Shown: positions 1 through 5,524 of the stretch, piece by piece | Layout of the letters: every line of letters starts with the position of its first letter | Numbering within the stretch: the first letter of the stretch is position 1 | From: Thermodesulfobacteriota bacterium | GTDB lineage: Bacteria; Desulfobacterota; Thermodesulfobacteria; Thermodesulfobacteriales; Thermodesulfatatoraceae | Length of the DNA stretch: 7,404 nucleotides | Reading direction: 5' to 3' | NCBI GenBank assembly: GCA_013154385.1 | Contig: JAADCO010000073.1 | Coordinates: 1-7,404, forward strand | Translations under genes and position numbers: made by a program | Notes under the pieces: model-generated | Told to the model about the DNA's origin: nothing | Database searches by the model: none | Seen by the model: the letters and a program-made list of their open reading frames with translations, nothing else

Positions 1-100
1 GTTGATCAAGCCGGTGGCGATGGAAGAGGGTTTGAGGTTTGCGATCAGAGAAGGTGGACGGACGGTAGGTGCAGGTGTCGTCACCAAGATTCTGGAATAG
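1..100 (+). CDS. tuf: Elongation factor Tu, 3' end only (cut by window start)
   Basis: Only the last 32 codons are present, read from base 2 to the TAG at 98-100. The peptide begins LIKPVAMEEGLRFAIREGG and ends GAGVVTKILE. This is the C-terminus of domain 3 of EF-Tu, the GTPase that carries aminoacyl-tRNA to the ribosomal A site in the cytoplasm; the GTPase domain lies off the window. The REGGRTVGAGVV block is nearly invariant in bacterial EF-Tu, so the identification is secure despite the short length. It ends 24 bases before rpsJ with no terminator between them, so it is probably cotranscribed with the S10 operon. The order tuf-rpsJ is common in bacteria. The window cannot show whether a second tuf copy exists. 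Confidence 0.96.
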   Translation, partial: LIKPVAMEEGLRFAIREGGRTVGAGVVTKILE

Positions 101-104
101 CTTT

Positions 105-118
105 AGGAGGCTTGAGGT
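105..118 (+). promoter_or_regulatory. Double Shine-Dalgarno before rpsJ
   Basis: The 24-base gap after tuf holds AGGAGG at 105-110 (14 bases from the ATG) and GAGGT at 114-118 (6 bases from it). The nearer, weaker site has normal spacing and probably sets the start; the farther one may help load ribosomes or couple to tuf. No promoter or terminator is seen in the gap. Confidence 0.55.
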
Positions 119-124
119 CCGGTC

Positions 125-439
125 ATGATAGTCCCGACCCAGAGGATTCGTATAAAATTGAAGGCTTTTGATCACAAGGTCCTGGATCGTTCGGTAGCGG
201 AAATTGTACGGACGGCGCGGGATACCGGGGCGAGGGTAGTGGGTCCGATACCACTTCCCACGAAGATCAGTCGCTGGACGGTGCTCCGTTCACCGCATAT
301 TGACAAGAATTCACGAGAGCAGTTTGAGATACGGACCCACAAACGCTTACTCGATATTCTGGAGCCCACGCAGCAAACCATCGATGCGCTCATGCAGTTA
401 GAGCTTCCGGCGGGTGTAGAAGTGGAAATTAAGCTCTAA
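125..439 (+). CDS. rpsJ: 30S ribosomal protein S10
   Basis: The 104-residue product matches S10 in length (E. coli 103) and throughout its sequence: QRIRIKLKAFDHKVLD at residues 6-21, GPIPLPTK at 40-47, SPHIDKNSREQFEIRTHKR at 56-74 and the end AGVEVEIKL. S10 sits in the 30S head. In other bacteria it also acts as NusE, pairing with NusB and NusG in transcription antitermination. The ATG at 125 has GAGGT at 114-118 with a 6-base spacer, plus a stronger but more distant AGGAGG at 105-110. Only 24 bases separate it from tuf, so there is no room for the long L4-responsive leader that precedes rpsJ in E. coli. Isoleucine codon use differs from the genes downstream: by hand count 4 ATA, 5 ATT and 2 ATC, against 0, 5 and 12 in rplB. 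Confidence 0.98.
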   Translation: MIVPTQRIRIKLKAFDHKVLDRSVAEIVRTARDTGARVVGPIPLPTKISRWTVLRSPHIDKNSREQFEIRTHKRLLDILEPTQQTIDALMQLELPAGVEVEIKL

Positions 440-452
440 GAGGTGAAGAGGG

Positions 453-1094
453 ATGGCCATGGTGGAAGGACTGATCGGTAAGAAATTGGGGATGACACGC
501 ATCTTTACCCAGGATGGGGAAGTGGTCCCGGTGACGGTGCTTGAGGTGGGCCCTTGCACCGTAGTCCAGGTGAAGACCGTGGAGCGAGACGGTTACAACG
601 CTGTGCAGCTGGGTTTTAAGCCCAAGAAGTTCTCCAAGCTCACCAAGCCCATGCGGGGCCATTTCGCCAAGGCCGGGCTTGACCACGGCTTCTACGTGAT
701 GCGCGAGTTCAAGGTGGAGGATCCGGAGGCCTTTTCTCCGGGCCAGGTGATCACGCTGGAGAACCTTTCTCTTGAGCCCGGGCAGAAGGTGAAGGTGCGC
801 GGCAAGAGCAAGGGGCGCGGTTTTACGGGGGCCATCAAGCGCTGGGGTTTCCAGCGGCAGCCCATGAGCCACGGTGCCAAGCAGGTGCATCGTAAACCGG
901 GCTCCAGCGGAGCGAGTACTTTCCCGGGTCGGGTGATCAAGGGCAAGAGGATGCCCGGTCATTACGGAAACGAGATGGTAACCGTAAGGAACCTGACCAT
1001 CGTGGACCTCAAGCCGGAGAAGAACCTCCTTCTGGTGAAGGGGGCGGTTCCGGGTTCGGTAAACAGCTACGTCTACGTCTATTTCAATAAGTAG
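453..1094 (+). CDS. rplC: 50S ribosomal protein L3
   Basis: The 213-residue protein (E. coli 209) opens with GLIGKKLGMTRIF (residues 6-18) and carries the L3 signature GRGFTGAIKRWGF at 121-133. The loop HRKPGSSGASTFPGRV (146-161) reaches toward the peptidyl transferase centre. L3 is one of the first proteins to bind 23S rRNA and helps start 50S assembly. At the position of the glutamine that PrmB methylates in E. coli L3 (Q150), this protein appears by alignment to have Thr156, so that modification is not expected; this is usual outside Gammaproteobacteria. The ATG at 453 follows AGAGGTGA (439-446) by 6 bases. A second in-frame ATG at 459 would remove only two residues. The gene lies 13 bases after rpsJ and 13 before rplD. 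The tail, ending YVYVYFNK, is slightly longer than in many L3 proteins. Confidence 0.98.
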   Translation: MAMVEGLIGKKLGMTRIFTQDGEVVPVTVLEVGPCTVVQVKTVERDGYNAVQLGFKPKKFSKLTKPMRGHFAKAGLDHGFYVMREFKVEDPEAFSPGQVITLENLSLEPGQKVKVRGKSKGRGFTGAIKRWGFQRQPMSHGAKQVHRKPGSSGASTFPGRVIKGKRMPGHYGNEMVTVRNLTIVDLKPEKNLLLVKGAVPGSVNSYVYVYFNK

Positions 1095-1107
1095 CGGGAG
1101 TGAGAAG

Positions 1108-1731
1108 ATGGCCACGGTGGCGGTGGTAAACCATAAAAACGAGAGGGTTGGGGAAGTGGATCTTCCAGAGACTATTTTCAACGTTCCGGTCAAGGTGGGG
1201 CTACTCCACGAGGTGGTCCGTTGGCAGATGGCGCGCTGGCGTGCAGGCACGGCTTGCACCAAGACCCGCGGTGAGGTGCGCGGGGGAGGCCGCAAGCCCT
1301 GGCGCCAGAAGGGCACCGGTCGGGCCCGCCAGGGGAGCATCAGGGCTCCTCACTGGGTCGGCGGTGGAGTGGTCTTTGGCCCCAAGCCTCGGGATTACGA
1401 GTTTAAGCTCAACAAGAAGCAGCGCCGTTTGGCCCTCAAGATGGCCCTTTCTTCGCGGGCTCAGGAAGGGAAGGTGCTGGTGGTGGACGATTTTGGTCTC
1501 TCCGAGATCAAGACCAAGAAGCTCGTTGAGTTTCTGAAGAACCTGGGCGCGGAGGACGCTTTGATCGTGGTTCCCGAGCGGGACGAGGTCCTGGAGAAGA
1601 GCGCCAGGAATCTCCCCACGGTGAAGGTCCTCGCGGTGGAGGGTCTCAACGTTTACGATATCCTTGATTACGAGTACCTCATCGTCAAACGAGAGGCTCT
1701 GCCAAAAATTGAAGAGAGGCTTTCAAAATGA
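1108..1731 (+). CDS. rplD: 50S ribosomal protein L4
   Basis: The 207-residue protein (E. coli 201) has the L4 fold: a globular body and a long basic loop at about residues 44-96 with TKTRGEVRGGGRKPWRQKG (51-69) and GRARQGSIRAPHW (71-83). This loop lines the nascent-peptide exit tunnel opposite L22, near the macrolide site. The C-terminal part holds VLVVDDFGL (123-131) and ends in a charged helix. In E. coli, L4 represses its own operon by acting on the leader ahead of rpsJ. No such leader fits here, so that control is either absent or sits upstream of tuf. The start follows GGGAGTGAG at 1096-1104. The stop TGA (1729-1731) overlaps the rplW ATG by four bases, which implies translational coupling. 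Residues AC at 49-50 stand just before the conserved loop motif, where many relatives have HS. Confidence 0.98.
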   Translation: MATVAVVNHKNERVGEVDLPETIFNVPVKVGLLHEVVRWQMARWRAGTACTKTRGEVRGGGRKPWRQKGTGRARQGSIRAPHWVGGGVVFGPKPRDYEFKLNKKQRRLALKMALSSRAQEGKVLVVDDFGLSEIKTKKLVEFLKNLGAEDALIVVPERDEVLEKSARNLPTVKVLAVEGLNVYDILDYEYLIVKREALPKIEERLSK

Positions 1732-2018
1732 AGGACCCTAGAACGATCATTTTGCAACCGGTAATTACGGAAAAGTCCATGTACTTGAAGGAAAAGAACA
1801 ATCAGGTGACCTTTTGGGTCCATCCGGAAGCCAACAAGATAGAGATCAAGAAGGCCATTGAAGAGCTCTTTAACGTCAAGGTGGAAAAGGTCCAGACCAT
1901 CAGGGTCAAGGGCAAACCGAAGAGGATTTATCGTTTTGAAGGGCGTCGTCCGGTGCGCAAGAAGGCCATCGTCCGTCTGGCACCGGGTGAAACCATCGAA
2001 TTCTTCGAAACGGTCTAA
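1728..2018 (+). CDS. rplW: 50S ribosomal protein L23
   Basis: The 96-residue product fits L23 (E. coli 100), with ILQPVITEKSMYL at residues 8-20, a middle section that reads VKVEKVQTIRVKGKPKR at 50-66 and a final APGETIEFFETV. L23 lies at the mouth of the exit tunnel. In other bacteria it is the docking point for trigger factor and the signal recognition particle; the surface glutamate used by trigger factor lies in the N-terminal domain but was not mapped here. The ATG is part of an ATGA overlap with the end of rplD. It has no strong Shine-Dalgarno of its own beyond the GAGAGG at 1714-1719 inside rplD, so it probably depends on ribosomes terminating on rplD. The gene is more AT-rich than rplD or rplB by eye. 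Confidence 0.97.
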   Translation: MKDPRTIILQPVITEKSMYLKEKNNQVTFWVHPEANKIEIKKAIEELFNVKVEKVQTIRVKGKPKRIYRFEGRRPVRKKAIVRLAPGETIEFFETV

Positions 2019-2030
2019 GGGGTTTGAGCG

Positions 2031-2861
2031 ATGCCGATCAAAAAGTGTAAACCAACTTCTCCTGGCCGTCGGTTCATGACTTTCGTCATTGATCCGGACG
2101 TCACTCCGGACAAGGAGCCGGAGAAGTCCCTTTTGGAACCTTTGCCGAAGACCGGTGGCCGCAACACCTACGGCCGGGTCACCGTGCGTTTTCGCGGCGG
2201 AGGACACAAGCGCCTCTATCGCATCATCGATTTCAAGCGCAACAAGGACAACATCCCGGCCAAGGTGGCGGCCATCGAGTACGACCCGAATCGTTCGGCC
2301 AACATTGCCCTTCTTCACTATGCGGACGGCGAGAAGAGATACATCCTGGCTCCCCTCGGCCTGAAAGTGGGAGACGAGATCATGTCCGGTGAAGAGGTCG
2401 AGGTGAAGGTGGGCAACTGTATGCCGCTCAAGAACATTCCGCTCGGCACCATCGTGCACAACATCGAGCTCCGCCCGGGCAAGGGCGGGCAGATGGCGCG
2501 GGCCGCAGGGGCCTTTGCGCAGGTGATGGCCAAGGAAGGAGGCTACGTGCATCTGAGGCTTCCTTCCGGCGAGATTCGCATGGTGCACGAGAATTGCCGC
2601 GCCACCATCGGACAGGTGGGCAACATTGATCACGAGAACGTGACCATCGGCAAGGCCGGTCGTTCCCGCTGGTTGGGGCGGCGGCCTCACGTGCGCGGTG
2701 TGGCCATGAACCCGGTGGATCACCCCATGGGTGGTGGTGAAGGGCGAACCCACGGAGGGCGTCATCCTTGTTCTCCCTGGGGTCAGCTGGCCAAGGGCCT
2801 CAAGACCCGCGGGAAGAAGCCCTCTGACAAATTCATCGTGAGAAGACGCAAGGAAGGTTAA
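2031..2861 (+). CDS. rplB: 50S ribosomal protein L2
   Basis: The 276-residue protein (E. coli 273) is L2 along its whole length: PTSPGRRFMTF at residues 8-18, GGRNTYGRVTVRFRGGGHKR at 42-61, an OB-like plus SH3-like RNA-binding core, and NPVDHPMGGGEGR at 227-239. L2 binds 23S rRNA near the peptidyl transferase centre and bridges the subunits. His231 corresponds to E. coli H229, which is needed for peptidyl transferase activity, and it is kept. The second histidine of the usual DHPHGGGEG motif is Met233 here. Together with the following GGRHPCSPWG, this is a pattern I associate with deltaproteobacteria and relatives. The ATG at 2031 follows TAAGGGG (2016-2022), which includes the stop codon of rplW. 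No frameshift or truncation is seen. Confidence 0.98.
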   Translation: MPIKKCKPTSPGRRFMTFVIDPDVTPDKEPEKSLLEPLPKTGGRNTYGRVTVRFRGGGHKRLYRIIDFKRNKDNIPAKVAAIEYDPNRSANIALLHYADGEKRYILAPLGLKVGDEIMSGEEVEVKVGNCMPLKNIPLGTIVHNIELRPGKGGQMARAAGAFAQVMAKEGGYVHLRLPSGEIRMVHENCRATIGQVGNIDHENVTIGKAGRSRWLGRRPHVRGVAMNPVDHPMGGGEGRTHGGRHPCSPWGQLAKGLKTRGKKPSDKFIVRRRKEG

Positions 2862-2873
2862 GGGGTGTAGATT

Positions 2874-3161
2874 ATGCCGAGGTCTAAGAAGAAAGGGCCT
2901 TTTGTAGACGAACACTTGCTCAAAAAAGTTCGCAAAGCGGTAGAAACGGGTGACAAGAAGGTCATCAAGACTTGGAGTCGCCGTTCGATGATCTTGCCCG
3001 AGTTTGTGGGTCTCACCTTTGCGGTGCACAACGGGCAGAAGTTCATTCCGGTGTACGTGACGGAGAACATGGTGGGCCACAAACTGGGAGAGTTCGCCCC
3101 CACGCGTACCTATCGGGGGCATGCCGGAGACAAAGGCAAGGTCAAAGGAAAGAAGAAATAG
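2874..3161 (+). CDS. rpsS: 30S ribosomal protein S19
   Basis: The 95-residue protein (E. coli 92) begins MPRSKKKGPFVDEHLLKKV and carries the S19 signature GHKLGEFAPTRTYRGH at residues 68-83, followed by a lysine-rich tail. S19 forms a complex with S13 in the 30S head and contacts the A-site tRNA region and the B1 bridges. The ATG at 2874 lies 6 bases after TAAGGGGTG (2859-2867), in which the TAA is the rplB stop codon. The next gene, rplV, starts 10 bases after the TAG. Its position between L2 and L22 is the standard S10-operon position. Nothing in the sequence is unusual. Confidence 0.98.
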   Translation: MPRSKKKGPFVDEHLLKKVRKAVETGDKKVIKTWSRRSMILPEFVGLTFAVHNGQKFIPVYVTENMVGHKLGEFAPTRTYRGHAGDKGKVKGKKK

Positions 3162-3171
3162 GAGTTGAGTC

Positions 3172-3507
3172 ATGGAAGCGCGAGCGGTGGCCAGATATGT
3201 GCGCATCTCCCCCTATAAGGCGCGATTGGTGGTGGATCTCATCAGGGGGAAGCCGGTTTCTGAAGCCTTGAACATCCTGAACTTTACGCCCAAGAAGGGT
3301 GCGCGGTTGGTGAAGAAGGTGCTGGAATCCGCTATCGCCAACGCGGAGCACAACTATCAACTGGATCCGGATCGGCTCTACGTGAAGAAGGCCTACGTGG
3401 ACGAGGGGCCGCGGCTCAAGCGGATCTGGCCCCGGGCCTTCGGAAGGGCGAGCCGTATCCTCAAACGTACGAGCCACATTACCATCGTGGTTGAAGAGAA
3501 GCCTTAA
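3172..3507 (+). CDS. rplV: 50S ribosomal protein L22
   Basis: The 111-residue product (E. coli 110) has the L22 N-terminus EARAVARYVRISPYKARLV (residues 2-20) and the C-terminal signature region VDEGPRLKRIWPRAFGRAS at 76-94, followed by ILKRTSHITIVV. The segment at about 78-98 forms the long beta-hairpin that runs along the exit tunnel across from the L4 loop; changes in this hairpin give macrolide resistance in other bacteria. The protein binds all 23S rRNA domains and is needed early in 50S assembly. The ATG follows GGAGTTGAG, which overlaps the rpsS stop. The hairpin has Trp86-Pro-Arg-Ala-Phe where E. coli has MPRAK, a change within the normal family range. It ends 15 bases before the TTG start of rpsC. 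Confidence 0.98.
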   Translation: MEARAVARYVRISPYKARLVVDLIRGKPVSEALNILNFTPKKGARLVKKVLESAIANAEHNYQLDPDRLYVKKAYVDEGPRLKRIWPRAFGRASRILKRTSHITIVVEEKP

Positions 3508-3509
3508 GC

Positions 3510-3519
3510 AGGAGGGTGA
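3510..3519 (+). promoter_or_regulatory. Strong ribosome binding site for the TTG start of rpsC
   Basis: CAGGAGGGTGA spans 3509-3519, and AGGAGG at 3510-3515 can pair fully with the 16S rRNA anti-Shine-Dalgarno. It stands 7 bases (counted from AGGAGG) before the TTG at 3523. This is among the best Shine-Dalgarno sequences in the window and fixes the unusual start codon of rpsC. It plausibly compensates for weaker initiation at TTG. Confidence 0.8.
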
Positions 3520-3522
3520 ACA

Positions 3523-4182
3523 TTGGGTCAGAAAGTAAACCCCATCGGGCTTAGGATCGGAATTACGCGGACTTGGGATTCCCGGTGGTTTGCCAAAAAC
3601 GATTTTCCCAAGTTGGTGCACGAGGATTACAAGATCCGCCGCTACATCAAAGAGCGTCTAAAGCATGCGGGGATCGCCAAGATAGAGATCGAGCGGGCGG
3701 CGAACAAGGTTCGGATCATCATCCACACGGCGCGACCGGGAATCGTCATCGGAAAGAAGGGGGCCGAGATCGAGGCCCTGAAGAAGGCTCTGGAAGAGCT
3801 GACCGGCGGCAAAGAGATCCATATTGATATCATCGAAGTTCGTCGTCCGGAACTTGACGCCCAGTTGGTGGCGGAAAATATTGCCACCCAGCTCGAGCGC
3901 CGGGTCTCTTTCCGGCGGGCGATGAAGCGCGCGGTAGCGTTGGCCATGCGCTTTGGGGCGCAGGGGATCAGGGTCCAGTGCGCCGGACGGCTCGGTGGGG
4001 CGGAGATCGCGCGCAGGGAGTGGTATCGTGAGGGGCGGGTGCCTCTGCACACCCTGCGGGCGGACATTGACTACGGCTTTTCGGAAGCCATCACCAAGTA
4101 CGGAGTGATCGGCGTCAAGGTGTGGATCTTCAAGGGAGAGGTCTTGCCTGAAAAGGGCGAGATGCCCCCGGTAAGCCTTTAG
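3523..4182 (+). CDS. rpsC: 30S ribosomal protein S3 (TTG start)
   Basis: The 219-residue protein (E. coli 233) begins with the invariant MGQKVNPIGLRIGITR, which requires initiation at the TTG at 3523; no ATG or GTG lies in frame near it. The KH domain covers about residues 39-107 with its GKKG loop at 77-80. The C-terminal domain holds RRAMKRAV (131-138), GRLGGAEIARREWYREGR (155-172) and LHTLRADIDYG (177-187). S3 lines the mRNA entry tunnel. Arg131, Arg132 and Lys135, the residues linked to mRNA helicase activity in E. coli, are all present. It ends PPVSL, shorter than the E. coli tail. A strong Shine-Dalgarno precedes the start. It is followed by rplP after 13 bases, the normal S3-L16 order. 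Confidence 0.98.
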   Translation: MGQKVNPIGLRIGITRTWDSRWFAKNDFPKLVHEDYKIRRYIKERLKHAGIAKIEIERAANKVRIIIHTARPGIVIGKKGAEIEALKKALEELTGGKEIHIDIIEVRRPELDAQLVAENIATQLERRVSFRRAMKRAVALAMRFGAQGIRVQCAGRLGGAEIARREWYREGRVPLHTLRADIDYGFSEAITKYGVIGVKVWIFKGEVLPEKGEMPPVSL

Positions 4183-4195
4183 GGAGGAATGAGAG

Positions 4196-4615
4196 ATGCT
4201 TCTTCAACCACGAAAGGTCAAATATCGCAAACAGCAGAAAGGCCGCAACCGAGGCAAGGCCTGGCGCGGGAACGCCGTCACCTTTGGTGAGTTTGGTCTG
4301 CGGGCCCTCGAGCACGCCTGGCTCACGTCCCAGCAGATCGAGGCCGGGCGTGTGGCTATCGTGCGCTGCGCCAAGAAGGGGGCCAAGGTCTGGATCCGGG
4401 TCTTTCCGGACAAACCCATTACCAAGAAGCCTGCGGAAACCCGTATGGGTAAGGGAAAGGGTAACGTGGAAGGCTGGGTGGCGGTGATCAAGCCCGGTCG
4501 CATCATCTACGAGATCGAGGGCGTGCCCGAGGAAGTGGCCCGCGAGGCCCTGAGGTTGGCGGCGGCCAAACTTCCTTTCAAATGCAAGATTGTCTCGCGG
4601 GAGGATCGTCTATGA
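4196..4615 (+). CDS. rplP: 50S ribosomal protein L16
   Basis: The 139-residue protein (E. coli 136) starts MLLQPRKVKYRKQQKGR and contains the two L16 signatures: the region around WIRVFPDKPITKKP (66-79) and RMGKGKGNVEGWV (83-95). L16 organises the A-site side of the 50S, contacts the tRNA elbow and is a late assembly protein. Arg83 corresponds to the E. coli Arg81 that the oxygenase YcfD/RoxA hydroxylates. Residues 51-64 read GRVAIVRCAKKGAK, where relatives usually read much like ARRAMTRHIKRGGK. The changes keep the charge but introduce Cys58 and Ala63. The ATG follows TAGGGAGGA (4180-4188), which overlaps the rpsC stop. The stop TGA overlaps the rpmC ATG in an ATGA junction. Confidence 0.98.
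   Translation: MLLQPRKVKYRKQQKGRNRGKAWRGNAVTFGEFGLRALEHAWLTSQQIEAGRVAIVRCAKKGAKVWIRVFPDKPITKKPAETRMGKGKGNVEGWVAVIKPGRIIYEIEGVPEEVAREALRLAAAKLPFKCKIVSREDRL
4599..4605 (+). promoter_or_regulatory. Ribosome binding site setting the rpmC start
   Basis: GGGAGGA lies inside the last codons of rplP, 6 bases before the ATG at 4612. It supports initiation at 4612 rather than at the upstream in-frame ATG at 4582, which has no comparable site and would add ten residues not found in L29. Confidence 0.75.
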
Positions 4616-4809
4616 AGGCTGAGGAATTGCGCCGCTTGTCCACGGTGGAGCTCCAGGAGAAGTTGCGCGAGTTGCGGGAGGAGCTCTTTAATCTGCGGTT
4701 CCAGAAATCTATTCATCAGTTGGAAAATCCCATGCGTATCCGCGAGGTAAAGCGCGATATCGCCCGGGTGCTCACGGTCATCCGGGAAAAAGAGTTGGGA
4801 TTGCGCTAA
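4612..4809 (+). CDS. rpmC: 50S ribosomal protein L29
   Basis: The 65-residue protein (E. coli 63) reads MKAEELRRLSTVELQEKL at the N-terminus and has the L29 signature QLENPMRIREVKRDIARV at residues 36-53. It folds as two antiparallel alpha-helices and sits beside L23 at the tunnel exit, where it contributes to the docking surface for factors that act on the nascent chain. The reading frame is open further upstream to an ATG at 4582, but I choose 4612. It gives the family length and N-terminus, it has GGGAGGA six bases ahead, and it makes a classic ATGA overlap with the rplP stop. Residues KSIH at 32-35 stand where relatives often have a small ATGQ-like turn. rpsQ follows after 19 bases. Confidence 0.96.
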   Translation: MKAEELRRLSTVELQEKLRELREELFNLRFQKSIHQLENPMRIREVKRDIARVLTVIREKELGLR

Positions 4810-4828
4810 TTTCTAAAAGGGTGGCGAC

Positions 4829-5131
4829 ATGAAGGAAAGCAAGGCCAACCAGAAACAGTTTGTCGGTGTAGTCGTGAGCGACAAGATGGACAAGACCGTA
4901 GTGGTCATGGTGGAGCGGTTGGTTGAGCATCCGCTCTACAAGAAATATATCCGGCGGCGGAAAAAGTTTATGGCCCACGACGAAGAGAATGCTTGCCGTG
5001 TGGGGGACAAAGTCCTCATCGAGGAGACGCGCCCCCTTTCCAAGCACAAGCGTTGGCGGGTGCGTCATATCCTCGAACGGGCCAAAGTCCTTGAAAAGAC
5101 GGAGGATAAGTCGCAAGAAGCGCAAGGATAA
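4829..5131 (+). CDS. rpsQ: 30S ribosomal protein S17
   Basis: The 100-residue protein is S17, with FVGVVVSDKMDKTVVVMVER at residues 11-30, HPLYKKYIRRRKKFMAHDE at 34-52, the signature GDKVLIEETRPLSKHKRW at 59-76 and RVRHILERA at 77-85. S17 is an OB-fold protein that binds the 5' domain of 16S rRNA early in 30S assembly. It is longer than E. coli S17 (84) because of a charged, hydrophilic C-terminal tail of about 13-15 residues ending KSQEAQG. The ATG at 4829 follows AAGGGTGG (4817-4824). This is the last gene of the S10 operon in E. coli, but only 14 bases separate it from rplN, so no terminator or separate spc promoter fits between them. Confidence 0.97.
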   Translation: MKESKANQKQFVGVVVSDKMDKTVVVMVERLVEHPLYKKYIRRRKKFMAHDEENACRVGDKVLIEETRPLSKHKRWRVRHILERAKVLEKTEDKSQEAQG

Positions 5132-5139
5132 GGTGGTGA
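5129..5139 (+). promoter_or_regulatory. Ribosome binding site of rplN containing the rpsQ stop codon
   Basis: TAAGGTGGTGA matches the ideal TAAGGAGGTGA at all but one base and stands 6 bases before the rplN ATG. Its first three bases are the stop codon of rpsQ. This is the S10/spc operon border, and a ribosome ending rpsQ would already be placed at the rplN initiation site. Confidence 0.75.
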
Positions 5140-5145
5140 GAGACG

Positions 5146-5514
5146 ATGATTCAGCAACAGACTTATCTCAACGTAGCTGACAATTCCGGAGCCAAGAAGA
5201 TCATGTGTATTCGTGTGTTGGGTGGTTCCGGTCGTCGTTACGCCCGTATAGGGGACGTAATCATTGCCTCCGTGAAAGAGGCGTTGCCCAATTCCAAGGT
5301 GCAGGCGGGAGATGTCGTTCGCGCGGTGGTGGTGAGGACGAAGAAGGAGCAACCCCGTTCCGATGGCACCCTGATCAAGTTCGACGAGAACGCCGCGGTG
5401 CTCATCAATCAGTGGGGTGAGCCCATCGGGACCCGTATCTTCGGTCCGGTGGGCAGGGAATTGAGGGCCAAAAATTTCATGAAGATCATCTCTTTGGCGC
5501 CAGAAGTCCTGTGA
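5146..5514 (+). CDS. rplN: 50S ribosomal protein L14
   Basis: The 122-residue product (E. coli 123) opens MIQQQTYLNVADNSGAKK and contains GDVIIASVKEAL (residues 36-47), GDVVRAVVVRTKKE (55-68) and the end FMKIISLAPEVL. L14 is a beta-barrel protein on the 50S interface. It makes intersubunit bridges B5 and B8 with 16S rRNA, binds beside L19 and is the docking site of the silencing factor RsfS in other bacteria. It is the first gene of the spc operon in E. coli. Here it follows rpsQ after 14 bases and so probably shares the S10 transcript. The start is well supported by the near-ideal Shine-Dalgarno at 5129-5139. No unusual residues are seen. Confidence 0.98.
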   Translation: MIQQQTYLNVADNSGAKKIMCIRVLGGSGRRYARIGDVIIASVKEALPNSKVQAGDVVRAVVVRTKKEQPRSDGTLIKFDENAAVLINQWGEPIGTRIFGPVGRELRAKNFMKIISLAPEVL

Positions 5515-5524
5515 GGGGAGAGCT

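Noticed and set aside
151..158. A TATAAA-like -10 element near the start of rpsJ
   Set aside because: No -35-like hexamer lies 16-18 bases upstream, and the bases encode conserved S10 residues (RIKL).
300..328. TTGACA at 300-305 as a possible -35 promoter element inside rpsJ
   Set aside because: The hexamer 17 bases downstream is TTTGAG, which does not resemble TATAAT. A single perfect -35 in coding sequence is not enough to call a promoter.
429..1340. A 303-residue open frame on the minus strand opposite rplC and part of rplD
   Set aside because: It lies opposite two certain ribosomal genes, is biased in composition (His, Leu, Arg, Pro) and resembles no family I know. It is a shadow of the real coding strand.
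1668..3206. A 512-residue open frame on the minus strand across rplW, rplB and rpsS
   Set aside because: Its translation is rich in His, Arg and Leu with no recognisable domain, it has no plausible ribosome binding context, and it lies wholly opposite three certain genes. Long antisense frames arise from the codon bias of GC-rich, highly expressed genes.
4582..4611. Upstream ATG at 4582 as the start of L29
   Set aside because: It would add ten residues that do not fit the L29 family and lacks a nearby ribosome binding site. The ATG at 4612 has both the family N-terminus and GGGAGGA ahead of it.
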